A stretch of 64,000 bases of DNA, taken from Parapristionchus giblindavisi (taxonomy: Eukaryota > Nematoda > Chromadorea > Rhabditida > Diplogasteridae). The notes beneath the pieces were generated by a model. The model was given only the letters and a program-made list of their open reading frames with translations, had not been told where the DNA came from and made no database searches. Of this stretch, positions 1 through 11,752 are shown one piece after another; positions within the stretch are counted from its first letter, which is position 1, and every line of letters starts with the position of its first letter. The DNA lies in contig CALSFV010000017.1 in assembly GCA_943737045.1 (NCBI GenBank), forward strand, positions 372,001 through 436,000. Reading direction: 5' to 3'. Made by a program: the position numbers and the translations under genes.

Positions 1-179
1 TTAGAAGGAAATTTTTCACAAGCTTCCTTCGAGTTTTGATAATTGTCTATCAAAGTGTTTTTTTTTGTTGTAAAATCTCGCACGTCCACTGTTACGATCA
101 TATCAAATGTCCACATATTACATCGAAAACTACCTCATTGTCAGTATTTTGTAATGAAAGAACACTCTGAAATATGTAC

Positions 180-3100
180 CTCAACAGACTCGTATTTATC
201 ATCCTTCTTATGGTATAATTCCAATCTTGTTTTCATTTTGATCGCTGTTAGTTCTCTAATAATGCGTGATTTCAGCGCCCTTGCTGTCGACTTCGTAAAT
301 ATTGAGAGGTACGTCGACAATGAATCGTAGCATTGCTTGGTATATTTGTTCCAGTCAAAGTCCTCGTCATATTGCACTACAAAGCATTATCATCTTCATT
401 ATTGATTTTCGTTTCTTCTTCTTTCATCGCACGTTTCATTGTTTATTCATGAATACGTATAAATATTATTATATTATTATTAAAGAGATATGACATAATT
501 ACTACATGCTATAATAATCTAATTTTTAGATTAAAAAATATCTAAATACTTTATCTATAGTTCTTCCTTTGTCAATTATTGTATCTTTAACTATTAGTGC
601 AGTGGTTAGCGCGTATAACGGGTTCGAATCACATTCGAATATTCAGAAGAAAAAAACCAAAGCCTTTGCGAGCGTCAGCAATGAACTTTCAGCTCGCATT
701 ACTGTATTCCAGAGCATCTACAATTTTAGCGGATTTTTTTTTCCATTGAGGAATATCTGATTATATACAGTGCAGTTCTCCTTGGTCAGTTTAGTCACGA
801 AAAATTCGAGAGTCGCCTTCTTTAATCACCAAATTTAAACCAGTGCAGCATGTGTCTAACATATAACTTATACATATGTAACTTCTGCTTTATGTTGTTA
901 GTCGTCATTTGTTCGAAATTGGGAAAGCGAAAATGGAGCAAGGTGTTCCTAATGTGTATTCGTTTAAGAGCTCGGATCTGTAAGACTCGCGCATTGTCCG
1001 GACATTTCGCCAAGAATTTTGATTAAGGCCATTCCACTTTATGGGTGTAGGGTACCTTGGGCCCTGATTACAAAATGGTACTCAAAGTGGCCCTAGCAGT
1101 GGAAAGCTTGTTCGGTTGAAAAATATGAAAATCGAGTTTTCAAACTTGGCGACCACCTGGTACGCCGCGTTCCACTGCTAGGGCCACTTTGGGTACCATT
1201 TTGTAATGTGGGCCCAAGGTACCCTACACCCATAAAGTACTGTGGCCAGAATCAAAATTCTTGGCGAAATGTCCGTAATCTGGCCGAAATGCTCGAGTCT
1301 TACAGATCCGAGCTCTTAAGGTGAAGCGCGGTTTGTTTCTCGCACGAGCGACTGAATAATAGGCAATATCACTCATATGGTTACGAAATACACTTTTCCT
1401 GCGTAATCGAGCAAAAGTTATTATGACTGAATACTGAATATTAATTTTAAATTGCCCTGAGTAGTTTAAAAAAATATGCGATAAACTAATGAGTAAGAGA
1501 AAGAACTTCTTACATTGTTGAGATTTCGCATTTTTCCTATAATCTTTTATGAATAATTCACTTTGTTTCGTAAGTCTTTTGACTAATTCATTGTCATGTA
1601 GTTCACTCCGCCAGTCATTATTTTCTATTTCATTTACCAATTTGTGAAGAATAATGCGCTTTTGAATTGATCCAGTGAAATTAAATTCATGAAGACTAAT
1701 GATCTCTTGTTTTAAAGCTGAAAACGCTTTCTTGTCTCCATAAAATCCATCGTAAAACTTTTTCTGCATCTTTGAATTGATCCTCTTACTCGGAAGCTCT
1801 AATTCGAAAAACCTATCGATCATATCTTTGTTTACAGTAGGAAGTACGAATCCATTAAACAAAGGCGGCTCTTCTGCTGATAGGTCACTCCAAGTAACGG
1901 ACAAAAGTAATTCTCCTGTTCTTATTCCCAGATCTTCAGAACACGATAGCAAAGTTGAGCAAACCTTCTCCAAGTGATATTCGTCAACCATTAGTTTTTC
2001 CAGTAATTCTGGCATTTCTGGGTCATCATCGACAGTCGTTATAAAATTATGGCATGAGGTCACGCGGAATCTGTCGAAAAAGCCAGCAACAGACAGTGTC
2101 TCACTTGCTTTATCTAACTCTTGATTCGTCGCACGACTTGTATATGTAAGCATGTGCAGTGCTCCTTTAGCTGGGAATGTCGGTTTGAGCCTTTTGCCAT
2201 TGCTTACTTCCGATAGATGGATGAAGAGTTGACGTTTGTCCGCGAACGTTGTTAAGATGACTCCAGACACATACAATATGTATTGTCTACTGTGGTATAG
2301 TGCAGAGGTGATCGAGTATAGCATCGTTGAAAATTCATCATAGGTCACCCGAAGACCGTGCGAAAGTGCGTAGAGAAGTGCTCTCAATAAAATGAATCCA
2401 CCTTTCCAAGACTTTGCAAGCGTCGTCAAGCCCGTTTTCACTGATGTGCTATTCGTGTATTCAGCGAAGCGACCCTCCACACCGTCCACATTAGTCTCAA
2501 TAAATTTACCAATATGTTCATGCTCACAAATTTTGTCAATCATTTCATCATCATCTGTGATATGTGAATATGCTTCGTGTAACACACGCAAAGCTTGATT
2601 CATATGTAACGTTCGCCAATCCATAATGAACAATGGATCTTTTGAATCTATTGGAAGCATTGCGGAATAGTGACCGTCCTCAATTCCAACGCGAATTATT
2701 TCTGCGGCTTCGATATTGTGTGCCTGTAAGTAACTCAAGGATCAAAAATTAAATACACCGCTATTCCTAAATCCGATTAAACTCTAAAAAATTTGTGTAA
2801 ACATACACAAAACGGCGCTTTAGATTTTCTAGTAATAACCAAGAATGTTCACATATATTTTTACACGTGTTCAACATGCACTAACCGTTATTAAGCGGCT
2901 CCCAATCTTTGAATAAACGTGAATACGACTGTTCATTCCAATTGCAACAATCTCTCTTATGGTAGGTGAGCAGGTCCACTTTGCCATCTCATTTTCTACA
3001 AACTTTGTCAACGATTTTCGGTAATCTTCTCGGTGCTTCATCCAGTACGTGAAAGCTTTAGTGTCGAAATTGTTCCCTAAAATATGATACTTTTAATTTA

Positions 3101-6100
3101 CGACAATAATATAATGATAATTTATATCTCATATCTGTTGCATTTGTTCTGGTAATAAGGCCTCATACGGCTTTAATCATTTAAAGGTGGAGTCCCGCGA
3201 ATATTTTCGTGAACAAACTATGAAGACAGAAATAAATAAATTGCTTTATGCTAATTCAGCTTATTGTTCTCAATAATCAAGAATTAATCTTCCTTGATTG
3301 TACAGGCAAAGGCGCTAAATTTTGAAAATTGTAAAGTTCTGCAATGGGTTTCGAACCCGCGAAGTTGCGCTAACTGGAGAGCACTTTTTCCACTGCTCTA
3401 CGTGATTGATGAATGGTCGTGCTTATTTCTTGCTTATCACTTGTCCCTTGCATAGCCAATATGTTATGCATTTGTATAAACATTAGAGGGTCTCCATCCT
3501 TAACAAGCACACTTGGATGAAGTACACTTATCGCCATTCAAAATTATGTCATGTACTTAGTAATTCTTGTGATGGATACAATAGAATTGGCTATGACTCG
3601 TAGAGATTTTGCAGGCCCGCAATCGCCCCCCCCCCCCCCCGCCCCTCGCCTCCCTCCGAGGTTGTCTGCCCGCAATGATTTTACGATATAAAATCTATAA
3701 TATAATCTTTATAATATAATAAAGATATAAGATATGCGATATATATTGTTTAAGTTAGTAAAGCCAAGAGCATGATGTAGAATTAGGGTTGGCAATAACG
3801 CACACGCATTGCGGTCCCGCAATGCTCTATAAAATCATTACGGGCCCGCAAAGACTACTCTATTCCTATCGGGCCACTTTTTGTGATCGGTCGTTCTTCT
3901 GTTCTCTTCACTTTCATTCGCTCTCTCGTTTACTTGAGAGAACAGAAATCATTGCGGGCCCGCATTAACAATGCGCGCCCGCAATGATTTTACACCGCAC
4001 TGAGGGCCCGCAATCATTTGCAATAAGAGTCAAGGCCATTGTGGGCCCGCAACCCCCGAATAGCCAACTCTACATATGTAGAATGATATATATCTTTACA
4101 CGAAAAAAATCTTATATTTTGTATGCCTATCGGGACAGTCTCAACATACTAACCGTTTGAATGATTCCACACAAGCAGGACACGGAATTGTAAGTGATTT
4201 TTTCGAAAATTGCTTTATATACAGGGAGAAGAGATCTTTAATACTGCATAACCAGTTTAGTAGCGGCGAAAATACTCGAGCATTTTCAATGAGAACGTTT
4301 ACTTGAGGAATATTTGCACTTCTACTCTGGAGAAATTCTTTATTGATCATGCCTAAATTCGATGTTCTTCAGCTTTGAGGTGAACATTTTGACTGTTGTA
4401 ATTTCTAAGATATCTTCCTTCACTTCGAAAACCCAATTTCATCCCATTTTTTTTTAAATATCACAATTTAATTATCCCTTGTCAGCGCGCATACTCGCAT
4501 CCGTAAAATTTTTGTTTCTCTTCGTTTTTTTAAAAATTTCTCGATGCACTTACCTTCCATATAAGTATTTATTATGCTCTGGATGTCTTCAAATGATTCC
4601 TGGTCATAATTGTCAAGAAGAAGTTCATCGTAAAATGCCTTGATTTTTATTAGCTCATCCGAGTACAATGTTAGTAATCTGACAAAATTTCGCTTCTCCA
4701 AACCTTCGGTAGGCTTTCTGTTGAAGATTTTTTCAATTTCTATCTTTATCCATGACTTGTTAGAGGCGTTTTTATCAATTTCATGCGTTTGCTTATTTCT
4801 GAAATGTATGCGAAATTCGGGTGTGAATTTTAATCACAATCAGAGAGCAAGTAGTGTACTCTACAGCACACATGACCTGTGAATTGTTACTCCGGTATTT
4901 TTTACTCGCGGGGTAGAACACTTAGACGGGGTACCTCGCGAGCTGCAGCCTCTAGACGGGGAGCCCCGCGAGGTGGACGACGGCGTGCCTCGCGGGGCAG
5001 GAGGGACGGTGTGCGGGGGCCCCCCGGTGTGCCTCGCGAGATTTGATGTCCACCCCGGTGTGTACCTCGCGGTGTGATTTGGCCTCTCAACGGGGAGCCC
5101 CGCGAGCAAAAAATACCGGAGTATATTTTACACTTTTCAGTAGCTTGAAAACGAAGGCCATTGGAACAATGTGCACACTTTCCGGCCGTACTGCATAACA
5201 TCTTTTACGCTCATTAAAATAATGAAGAAATAACACTTACAGCAAAAGGTCTGTGGTATTCGCATTGGATTTCAAGTCGATGGGCTCAGATTTGTTAAAC
5301 ACTTTAAATTGATGATACTCTTTCACAATATCATAATTTCTTGTGCAGAACGATCTGAAGAAATAATTCGATTGCTGAACATGAAAGATATTAAAAAATA
5401 AACAATGTGAACGAAAAATAAAATTTTTTTAAGCGAAAAGAAAAGAAAGTGTATTAATATTTTTCTCTCGCATTTTTCCTTACATGTCTTTTTGGAATCA
5501 CGTTAGAGTTGTCGGAATTACATAATTTCAAAATACGACGATTCATAAAGTCTTGACGTACCTGAGATCAACGGACTCTCTGTAATATTCTTCGAACGGT
5601 TTTAATTTTGTAACATTCGGAATACACACACGTATGCACTTATCTGGTGTGTACCAATACATTGGGCGAGGTTCGTTCAAATATTTGGAAATTTTTGGAA
5701 TCTTCACGTTCTCATGATCAGACGGCTCATTGTGCTTTATAGTCCACATATTATGATTTACTATCTGATCTGCTATTACAATAAGCTGACCAGTACTTGT
5801 TTCAAACGACTGTCCACTTGGCATAGAAATGTCAAGCTTCCATTCTCTATCAACAATAATCAATGGAGTACAAATTTCAATTTTTCCTCCATGCAAAGCG
5901 AGATCACAGTTGATTTCAACACGCACTGATGCCTTGATAATCAATTTTTTTGCTTGAAGAATTTTTTCTTTTATTTCCGACAAAAGAATGACACTTCCAG
6001 TTATTTGCAAGTATGTGACCTTCTCGTTATCACCATCAGGGCAATTTTCAGTGCATAATTCGGCAGTAGTAATTTCTCGTTGATGGGTCTTAGCACTATA

Positions 6101-8794
6101 TTCGATGCATCGGCGATGAAAAGCTAGTGCGCACCATAATTTTCCTCGACCTTCCATTTTCCTCAGTAAATATTCCAAATGACGGATGCAATAGGGTGTA
6201 TTGTCTTCTTTCTTCGTATCTGTATTGTCTTTTTTCTTCGTAACAAAGGACGCGTGGAATTCCTTGCACCAATCGCTTGAAGCGAAATTGAATTGACTAA
6301 GCATTTCTAAGTTCGATAGGCTCTTTTTCCTAATACAAGTCGATATGCAGCTGAAATAATTATTTCGTCAAATTCAATTAAAAAGTTGCATTTATGTGAG
6401 TTTGCATTTTGCAATCTCCGGTTTTGCATGGTAATATTATAGCAAGTAGCGCGCAAAAAGTACTTTCAAGTAGCTTACTTTTTACTTACTTTTTTGTTAC
6501 TGTTTTGCTATTTCATTAGTATGTAGCGAAAAAGTAAGTAAGAAGTAAGTTACGTTTTGCACGCTACTTACTGTAATATTACCCCGCAAGACCGGAGATT
6601 ATTGCGCCTTGAAGCATCCCACACTAAGAAAACGCAGCAAAGTTTGCACCGGACGGGAATCGAATCTACGAGGTTCGTATTGGCAATAGGTGTTTTGTTG
6701 CATTTCAACATTTGATTCTTACCAACCCGCACGGCTGTATCATTGAACCTCCGTGCGAGATGATTAAAGCGATTTCATTTATTCACAAATTTGACAGTAC
6801 AAGCTTAGAATTTCGGTGAATTTTGCCAAACAAATTTGCTTCATCATTTGACGAAAAATTTTTCATTCAAAGGATTTGCCAAAGACAGTTTAACGTAGCC
6901 GTACTTTTATTTTTAAAGTGAAATGTTAAAATCGATACTTGTATAGTTCGGCCTCCAATCCATCATAGTCCATTGCATCGAAAACCATTCTCCAGAAAGT
7001 TGTATGTAGTTCTTTCATGACCAATACACGCATCTTATCCAATTCATTCTTATCCAATCCATTGTCATTCTCAAGTCCTTTCAGGAAAGGAAGGATAGCT
7101 AAAATGGAGAGTTTCTGACCGTATTGGTTTTCTTTTTCTTTTTTGTTAGTGAGGAAATTGTCGAAAATTTTAAATTGTTATTAAAACTTTTACGCCAAAT
7201 TATATCTTTTTTTGGTCTTTTTTTTGGGTCTTTTTTTGGTTTCCGTTCTGACTATTTTTTTCTAAAATTTATTTTTCGGTTTTTAAAGTGGTCTTTATTC
7301 TTTATGTTTTTTTTTAAAATATGCATTCTGACATGATTGTGAGTCTGTGAAATTTTTTTATGTCAAGATATTATCATGAGATAGTTGATATTTGATCTTG
7401 GATTTTGTTTGCACCTTTTTCAATATCTAGTAACATCGAGATGGTATTAAAAGAATGATCATATATTCAAATGGTTCCATTGAATTGTCCATGTATGTCC
7501 ATGAAGTTGGAAATTTTGAAAAAAAAACAAAAAAATATAGAACAAAACCACATTAACACCGTTTTTGAAGAAATTGTTCGCACATAACTACGAGTTAGAG
7601 CTTATGTTGCCATACATAGTTGCGGCATAGTATTTTACGTGCGCTATAGTATGTCACCCCATTTATATTTGTTTTCCGCCACTGTCCCCACATAAAGAAA
7701 TATTATAGCTTCGAAATCACAAAAAAATAGAATAAATTCTAAAGTAGTATTATAAGATGCCCTGACAAAATTTGGCAAAAATATATAACCTCGGAGGGGT
7801 TCGAACAGGATATTTTTGGAGTCGAATTTTTAATTTACTATATTATATTATATTATTTTATACCATATTTATTCAGTAGTATTAAACATAAACATCCCAA
7901 AGGGATATAACAAATGTTCTTACCTTCTAACTTCAAATCGACAGCCAGCTGAGTCAAGTTATTAGATTCGAACAATTCAACCTTATCCACCAAGAAATTG
8001 CGATCATATTTTCGATCACACCGGTCCTTCCATTCACTAACGCATTCCGATATTTTCTCCGTCATAGCACTGATCAAATAACGACAACAAGCAATTTTAT
8101 ATGCTTCACGTATTGCATTATCATCATACTTGACGTTCGATTTCTAAATACGACAGAACAAATCGTGCGTACTATAAATTAGCCCCTTACACTTACAAGG
8201 GAATAGTCGGAGCACATATATCCCGATCTTCACGAATCTTTGAGGGTATACACATCGTTTAACTCTGCCCATGGTATTGGTGGCTAAATGGTTTAGAGCG
8301 CAGAATAGCATTTTATGGGATGAGGAGGTTCAACTCCCACCTGACGCATTATCTTTTGCTATTATTTCAAAATCGTGAATTTGGGTCTTCAAAAAAATAA
8401 AGTGCAGTTTTTTAAAACGGATTTGAAATCAGCCTGATCGAATTAGTATGCCCTCAAAGTTTCGTGAAGATCGGGATATGCGTCCTCAGACCATTCCCTT
8501 GTTAGTTTAAGTTTATGTTTTTTTTGTTTAAAGTTGTTAAAGTTGTGTAAATGAGATAAATTATCATAATTAATATTTGTAGCCGATATCGACAAATAAA
8601 AATAATAATAGCAATATAAAAATAAAAATAATATTTATGCGTTTTCCAATCACCTTTTCCAGATCTTCACGAATATCTTTGGAGATTGAATCACAATTCC
8701 AAAGATTCTGTGTTAAAGAATCTTGTATCGCATCTACGAGCTTATATAGTTTTTTAACTTCTTTTTCATCAGAAGGGGTTCCAAGTTGTTGCAT
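180..8794 (-). CDS. Gene A: multi-exon gene of unknown family (5' part, runs off left edge)
   Basis: Unrecognised protein, paralog of gene B. Exons, read right to left on the minus strand: 8794-8654, 8143-7924, 7098-6939, 6350-5562, 5354-5241, 4798-4554, 3076-2886, 2723-1514, 376-180. All introns are GT-AG, and phases (0,1,2,2,2,1,0,1,0 at exon ends) match gene B throughout; the total is about 1089 codons. The start is the ATG at 8794 (MQQLGTPS), the first codon conserved in both paralogs; the upstream ATG at 8896 lies where the copies diverge. No signal peptide or membrane segment is evident, and the protein looks helical and charged. MITEs sit in several introns (PIF-like 8196-8501, GC-rich 3588-4072, tRNA-box MITE 3181-3503). 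The gene does not end inside the window. An extra open exon at 4352-4154 is listed separately. The exon structure is well supported; the function is unknown. Confidence 0.72.
963..1320. mobile_element. Foldback MITE, CTTAAGAGCTCGGATCTG ends
   Basis: Two inverted arms (about 963-1110 and 1168-1320) pair almost perfectly; each contains a GACATTTCGCCAAGAATTTT-type segment and a GGTACCTTGGGCCC-type segment. The same terminal sequences bound the larger element at 35550-37313, so the two belong to one family. It lies in the intron between exons 9 and 10 of gene A and accounts for the spurious open tail downstream of exon 9. No coding capacity. Confidence 0.8.
1514..2723 (-). CDS. Gene A exon 9, the largest exon
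   Basis: This 1210-nt exon runs from an acceptor (cttacag) to a donor (gtaagaag) and encodes about 403 residues. It starts AHNIEA and contains LHMNQALRVLHEAY, ICEHEHIG, FILLRALLYALSHGLR, DRFRVTSCHNFIT and, near the end, QKRIILHKLVNEIE. Each of these has a clear counterpart in gene B exon 9 (24633-25809), at roughly 40% identity by eye. The open frame continues past the donor to 1224, but that tail reads through intron into a foldback element and has no counterpart in B, so I end the exon at 1514. Weak resemblance to a helical-repeat protein is inference only. Confidence 0.75.
3181..3503. mobile_element. MITE with TTAAAGGTGGAGTCCCGCG ends and internal tRNA-like box
   Basis: The left end reads TTAAAGGTGGAGTCCCGCG and the right end is its degenerate inverted copy (ggtctccatccttaa). 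Inside, on the minus strand, is GCGGGTTCGAA, a tRNA B-box-like sequence. The family recurs at 17261-17579, 54873-55633 and 57974-58325, with a remnant near 20405-20478. It is intronic in gene A. Confidence 0.75.
3588..4072. mobile_element. GC-rich palindromic MITE, TAGAGTTGGC ends (composite)
   Basis: An island of repeated GCGGGCCCGCAATG-type words in both orientations, with a poly-C run at about 3627-3642, ends in gccaactcta. An internal start (tagggttggc at about 3784) suggests one copy inserted in or next to another. Better-delimited copies are at 9052-9306 and 53341-53653. It lies in a gene A intron. Confidence 0.65.
4154..4352 (-). CDS. Possible extra exon of gene A (MINKEF exon), phase conflict
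   Basis: An open segment begins after acceptor gaatttag with GC|ATG (MINKEFLQSR) and ends at a donor of the form CG|gttag, the same form as the next exon's ACG|gttag donor. Its acceptor fits exon 6 (phase 1), but its end is phase 2 while the next exon needs phase 1, so including it would break the frame. Gene B has no clear counterpart; splicing exon 6 directly to exon 8 is in frame in both paralogs. It may be a frame-damaged or alternatively used exon, or a shared ancestral exon lost in B. Confidence 0.35.
4889..5122. mobile_element. TA-flanked MITE, CTCCGGTATTTTTT ends, GC-rich core
   Basis: Inverted ends CTCCGGTATTTTTT and AAAAAATACCGGAG are flanked by TA. The core is repeats of CTCGCGGGG-like words in both orientations. 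The ends match the CTCTGGTATTT elements at 14534-14745 and 62794-63007, whose cores are unrelated. The overlapping open frames on the minus strand are repeat artefacts. Confidence 0.75.
5562..6350 (-). CDS. Gene A exon 4
   Basis: This 789-nt exon has acceptor attatttcag and donor CAG|gtacgt and is phase 2 at both ends. Its first full codons give CISTCIRKK, matching CITTCVRKG in gene B. It carries FNFASSDWCKEFHASFV, an F-x-F-x-x-x-D-W-x-x-x-F motif that recurs in B exons 4, 16 and 20, then YCIRHLEYLL, LWCALAFH, LIIKASVRVEI and PMYWYTPDKCIRVCI, and ends EYYRESVDLR. The reading frame does not stop at the 5' edge, so it is an internal exon and not a separate gene starting at MLSQF (6304). Confidence 0.72.
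6410..6605. repeat. Foldback MITE rich in AAGTAAGTA words
   Basis: Outer arms read gcaatctccgg and ccggagattattgc; inner arms GGTAATATTA and TAATATTACC flank runs of TACTTACTTTTT and its complement. It sits in the intron between exons 3 and 4 of gene A. Confidence 0.75.
6926..8794 (-). CDS. Possible short isoform of gene A (177 codons, conserved stop)
   Basis: If the exon 3 donor (AA|gtatcg at 6938) is not used, the frame reads on through KYRF to a TAA at 6928-6926. The same short extension and stop occur in gene B (19094-19096), inside a stretch of almost identical DNA. Splicing to exon 4 is also in phase in both copies, so I see two possible products: a protein of about 170 residues or the long protein. 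Because the region has probably been homogenised between copies, conservation of the stop is weak evidence of selection. Confidence 0.4.
8196..8501. mobile_element. PIF/Harbinger-like MITE with TTA duplication
   Basis: The element begins CAAGGGAATAGTCGGAG and ends CCATTCCCTTG, flanked by TTA on both sides (8193-8195, 8502-8504). Gene B intron 1 keeps the unfilled site (cacTTAgtttaag near 17660), which proves insertion after the duplication of the genes or since the last conversion. A 3-bp TTA duplication is typical of PIF/Harbinger. It contains a tRNA-like stretch (8277-8347) with B-box-like GGTTCAACTCC. Related copies are 43030-44423 and 51399-51826. Confidence 0.85.
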
Positions 8795-9051
8795 AATTGC
8801 TGAACGATTGATTTTTTTAAAATGTGAATTATCGAAGAAACAAAAATCGTGAACACGTAAGTAATCACTGAAATACTTAGTTTTGGATAATTTCAAAAAG
8901 TTTATTGAAAACGTGGCTTTGACAAGAGACTAGGATGGTTAGGTAAAAAATGAGTCGTTATCCACTTGTTGCAAATTCAAATATCTATATGTGTGATACA
9001 GTGTTCTACGGTAAACATTCAAATTGATCTCTAGAAAAAAAACATTTGAAT
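8795..9051. other. 5' flank of gene A
   Basis: The sequence upstream of the gene A start shows patchy similarity to the 17000-17108 flank of gene B (for example the tttttga-aa-ttat and tgttcacgatttttgtt segments), as expected for an inverted duplication that includes the promoter region. I see no convincing TATA box or initiator. Confidence 0.4.
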
Positions 9052-9306
9052 TAGAGTTGGCTTTTCGGGAGCGATTGTGGGCACGCAATGGCATTACATT
9101 GGCATGGCATCGCAACGACTACTTTATTCCTACCCTTCATATTTTTGTGATCGGTCGTTATTCTCTATTCTCTTCACTTTCCTCCTTTCTCTCGCTTGCT
9201 TCCCCAAGTGAAGAGAACAGAGAAGAACGACCGATCACAAAAATAGGCCTGGTAGGAATAAAGAAGTCGTTGCGGGCCCGCAATCGCTCCCGAATAACCA
9301 ACCCTA
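9052..9306. mobile_element. hAT-like MITE, TAGAGTTGG ends, 8-bp duplication ATTTGAAT
   Basis: The element starts TAGAGTTGGCTTTTCGGGAG and ends CCAACCCTA, bounded on both sides by ATTTGAAT (9044-9051 and 9307-9314). An 8-bp duplication with this type of end fits hAT. Arms contain GCGGGCCCGCAATCGCTCCC; the loop carries GATCGGTCGTTATTCTC and its complement. Confidence 0.82.
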
Positions 9307-9759
9307 ATTTGAATGCTACCGTATAACACGACTTCGCATCACAATTGACTATGCTGTTTTTATGAACATAATGAATTGTTTCTAGGGATCTTTGTTCATC
9401 ATATAAAAGTTGTGTGATCTAACCCATCATATTTGGGGTATATTCAATCCGCGAAAAATACGCTAGTACACTTTACCTATTTTTTACTTTAAAATATCTC
9501 ATTTATCGTCTATTTCCCACTGTATATCGTTTTAACGGTATACACTCTCTATCACCTCTCCAACTGTCCAACTTGAACTCTCTCATGTCTACATTCTCTA
9601 TTAGCTACACAATAATTTTCGTTACTTCGGAATGACTCTATTCAAATGTAGAGAAGTATAATTGTTCTTACCGTTTGTCTGTTATCTTTGTTTTATTCAG
9701 CTCTGTCATTTTTTAAAATAACATCCAACCTTACTTTTCCAAAAAAATCCCATGGGCTC

Positions 9760-9850
9760 GTCTAACGATGAGGCCCAACCCAGATGAGGAGGTTTACGGT
9801 GTCTAGAACCTAGGGCCGAAACATCGGACCGTGTTGTTTATGAAAAAATA
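9760..9850 (+). repeat. Hammerhead-like remnant of a Penelope-like element
   Basis: GATGAGGCCC (9768) pairs with GGGCCGAAAC (about 9812) across a loop, the arrangement of a hammerhead ribozyme core (CUGAUGAG, stem II, CGAAAC), though the first conserved base is changed (ACGATGAG). Such ribozymes are known in the terminal repeats of Penelope-like elements. Related sequences are at 19440-19510 and 31441-31510. Confidence 0.5.
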
Positions 9851-10839
9851 TACTTGAAAATATTTTCGCAATATTTGAAAAAAATCGAAAATGAAAAAAA
9901 AAAGATTTAAAAAATTGTCTTGTAAATGTAACGAAATGAACGGTTTTATTAACGCCAGGGTGTAATCCGAAATTTGAGAGAATATCGTAAAAAAGAGAAA
10001 ATCATTTTATTTTTTTAATATAAAAAAAACTTCACAGAGTCCCACTCTTGATAAATGTGTTTTAAATCAAAAAATCAATGAAAAACTTAAAAATGAAAAC
10101 GTTAAATTTGAAAAATTAAACTTGTAGCGAAAGTTATTATGTGTGCAAATTGGGGACCGAACGAAACATTTTCGAGTTTGAAATTTATGTTGTTTGATGA
10201 GCAAAAAACGTTTTTGCTAACGTACAACTGATACTGATATGGTAGAAGAATAGGAATGAGGACGGAAATATAATGTTAAAAAAACAGAAGAAGTGAAGAT
10301 AACAGAAAACGAGAGCCTTTTATGTGTATGAAATCAAGGATGACTCTTTTGTGAATTCAACAATGCTGACTGTGCTTATTGAAAATGACTATTTCCATTA
10401 TTGAAACAGAAAAGTCTAGAGCACTTCTAAATAATCTGTTCAGAATATAAAATATAGGATACGTCAGAATTATATATTTCGGAAGCTGCATATTAAAAAG
10501 ACCAACAAAAATCATCCTTTTGATGATTTCGGTACATTGAGGAAAAAGATGTTTAGCAAACACAAACTTATCCACTAATTCACTACGCTACACAGACAGT
10601 TTTTTTAAAATGTTTGACAAATTGGTAAATGAACCCGATCAGATATTTTTTTGTAGGACACCATACGGTTTTGATTTGTGTAGGACACCCGGCGATTTTT
10701 CAAATCAACTAGCCGAATTTCACATTGAATCTTTTCGAAGCTCAGTTCGATTGTTCGAAAACAAATTTGTAATAAGCATCGAGAACTGATTCTTGTCATT
10801 CCACTGTCATCTCAGATGGAGAGCTCGAGCAGCAAGACC

Positions 10840-11642
10840 GAGGGGGTATCAAAACGGCAACAATCAAAACGGCAACAATCAAAACGGCAACAATCAAAAC
10901 GGCAACAATCAAAATGGCAACAATCAAAACGGCAACGGAGTAGAACTCGGTTGGGAGTTGGCATAACTTCCCTAAGTAGCATGCCCTATGCTACAGTATT
11001 CCAACTGTTGCTACCGTAACCTACCGTAACCCACTATCGTAAATCAAAATGCGGGAAAATGCTGTTTTTCGATCGGCAGAGGCACGATAGGGGTGAACCA
11101 GCTTCAGTAACACTACCGTAACATGCTTACAGTAACCCAGACTAAAGTATTCGCTGTTGGATATCGCGAACTGACTTTTTTATGAACTGATTTTTATGAC
11201 TGTACTAGAGCTATGTCTCGTAGTGTTTTGATGGTTATTATCATTAGTCAAACAATAAAGAAAAGGCAGGCACTCAACTCTACGTTCAGCACAAAAACAT
11301 ATTTTTAAAAAGAAAAACATTAAAAAAGTCAGTTCGCGATATCCAACAGCGAATACTTTACTCTAGGTTACTGTAAGCATGTTACGGTAGTGTTACTGAA
11401 GCCAGTTCACCCCTATCGTGCCTATCGTGCCTCTACCTATCGAAAAACAGCATTTTCCCGCATTTTGATTTACGGTAGTGGGTTACGGTAGGTTACGGTA
11501 GCAACAGGTGGAATACTGTAGCATAGGGCATGCTACTTAGGGAAGCTATGCCAACTCCCAACCGAGTACTGCTCCGTTACCGTTTTGATTGTTGCCGTTT
11601 TGATTGTTGCCGTTTTGATTGTTGCCGTTCTGATACCCCCCC
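10840..11642. mobile_element. Foldback element with GGGGGTATC ends and 15-bp minisatellite, 8-bp duplication
   Basis: It interrupts the left palindrome arm and is flanked by GCAAGACC on both sides (10832-10839, 11643-11650); the right arm shows the unfilled site (rc of aggtcgtgccgctcg near 15550). The ends carry CAAAACGGCAACAAT tandem units (about six on the left) and their complement on the right, then arms containing GTTACGGTAG words. The 8-bp duplication suggests hAT-type mobilisation. Confidence 0.8.
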
Positions 11643-11752
11643 GCAAGACCTACTTCTGAGAGGACAAATGATTTTCAAATACGTTTCATTTGCCTTTTAC
11701 AAGCTCTTTGCATTTAGCATGCAGTATCTTTTGATGACCTTTCTTATATGTA

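Noticed and set aside
1224..1513. C-terminal extension of the large gene A exon
   Set aside because: It lies beyond a good donor that matches gene B in phase, and ends inside a foldback MITE.
7124..7336. Phenylalanine-rich small protein
   Set aside because: Reads a T-rich intron segment between gene A exons 2 and 3.
10357..10575. 72-residue frame identical to 15784-16002
   Set aside because: Identity reflects the near-perfect palindrome arms; no other coding evidence.
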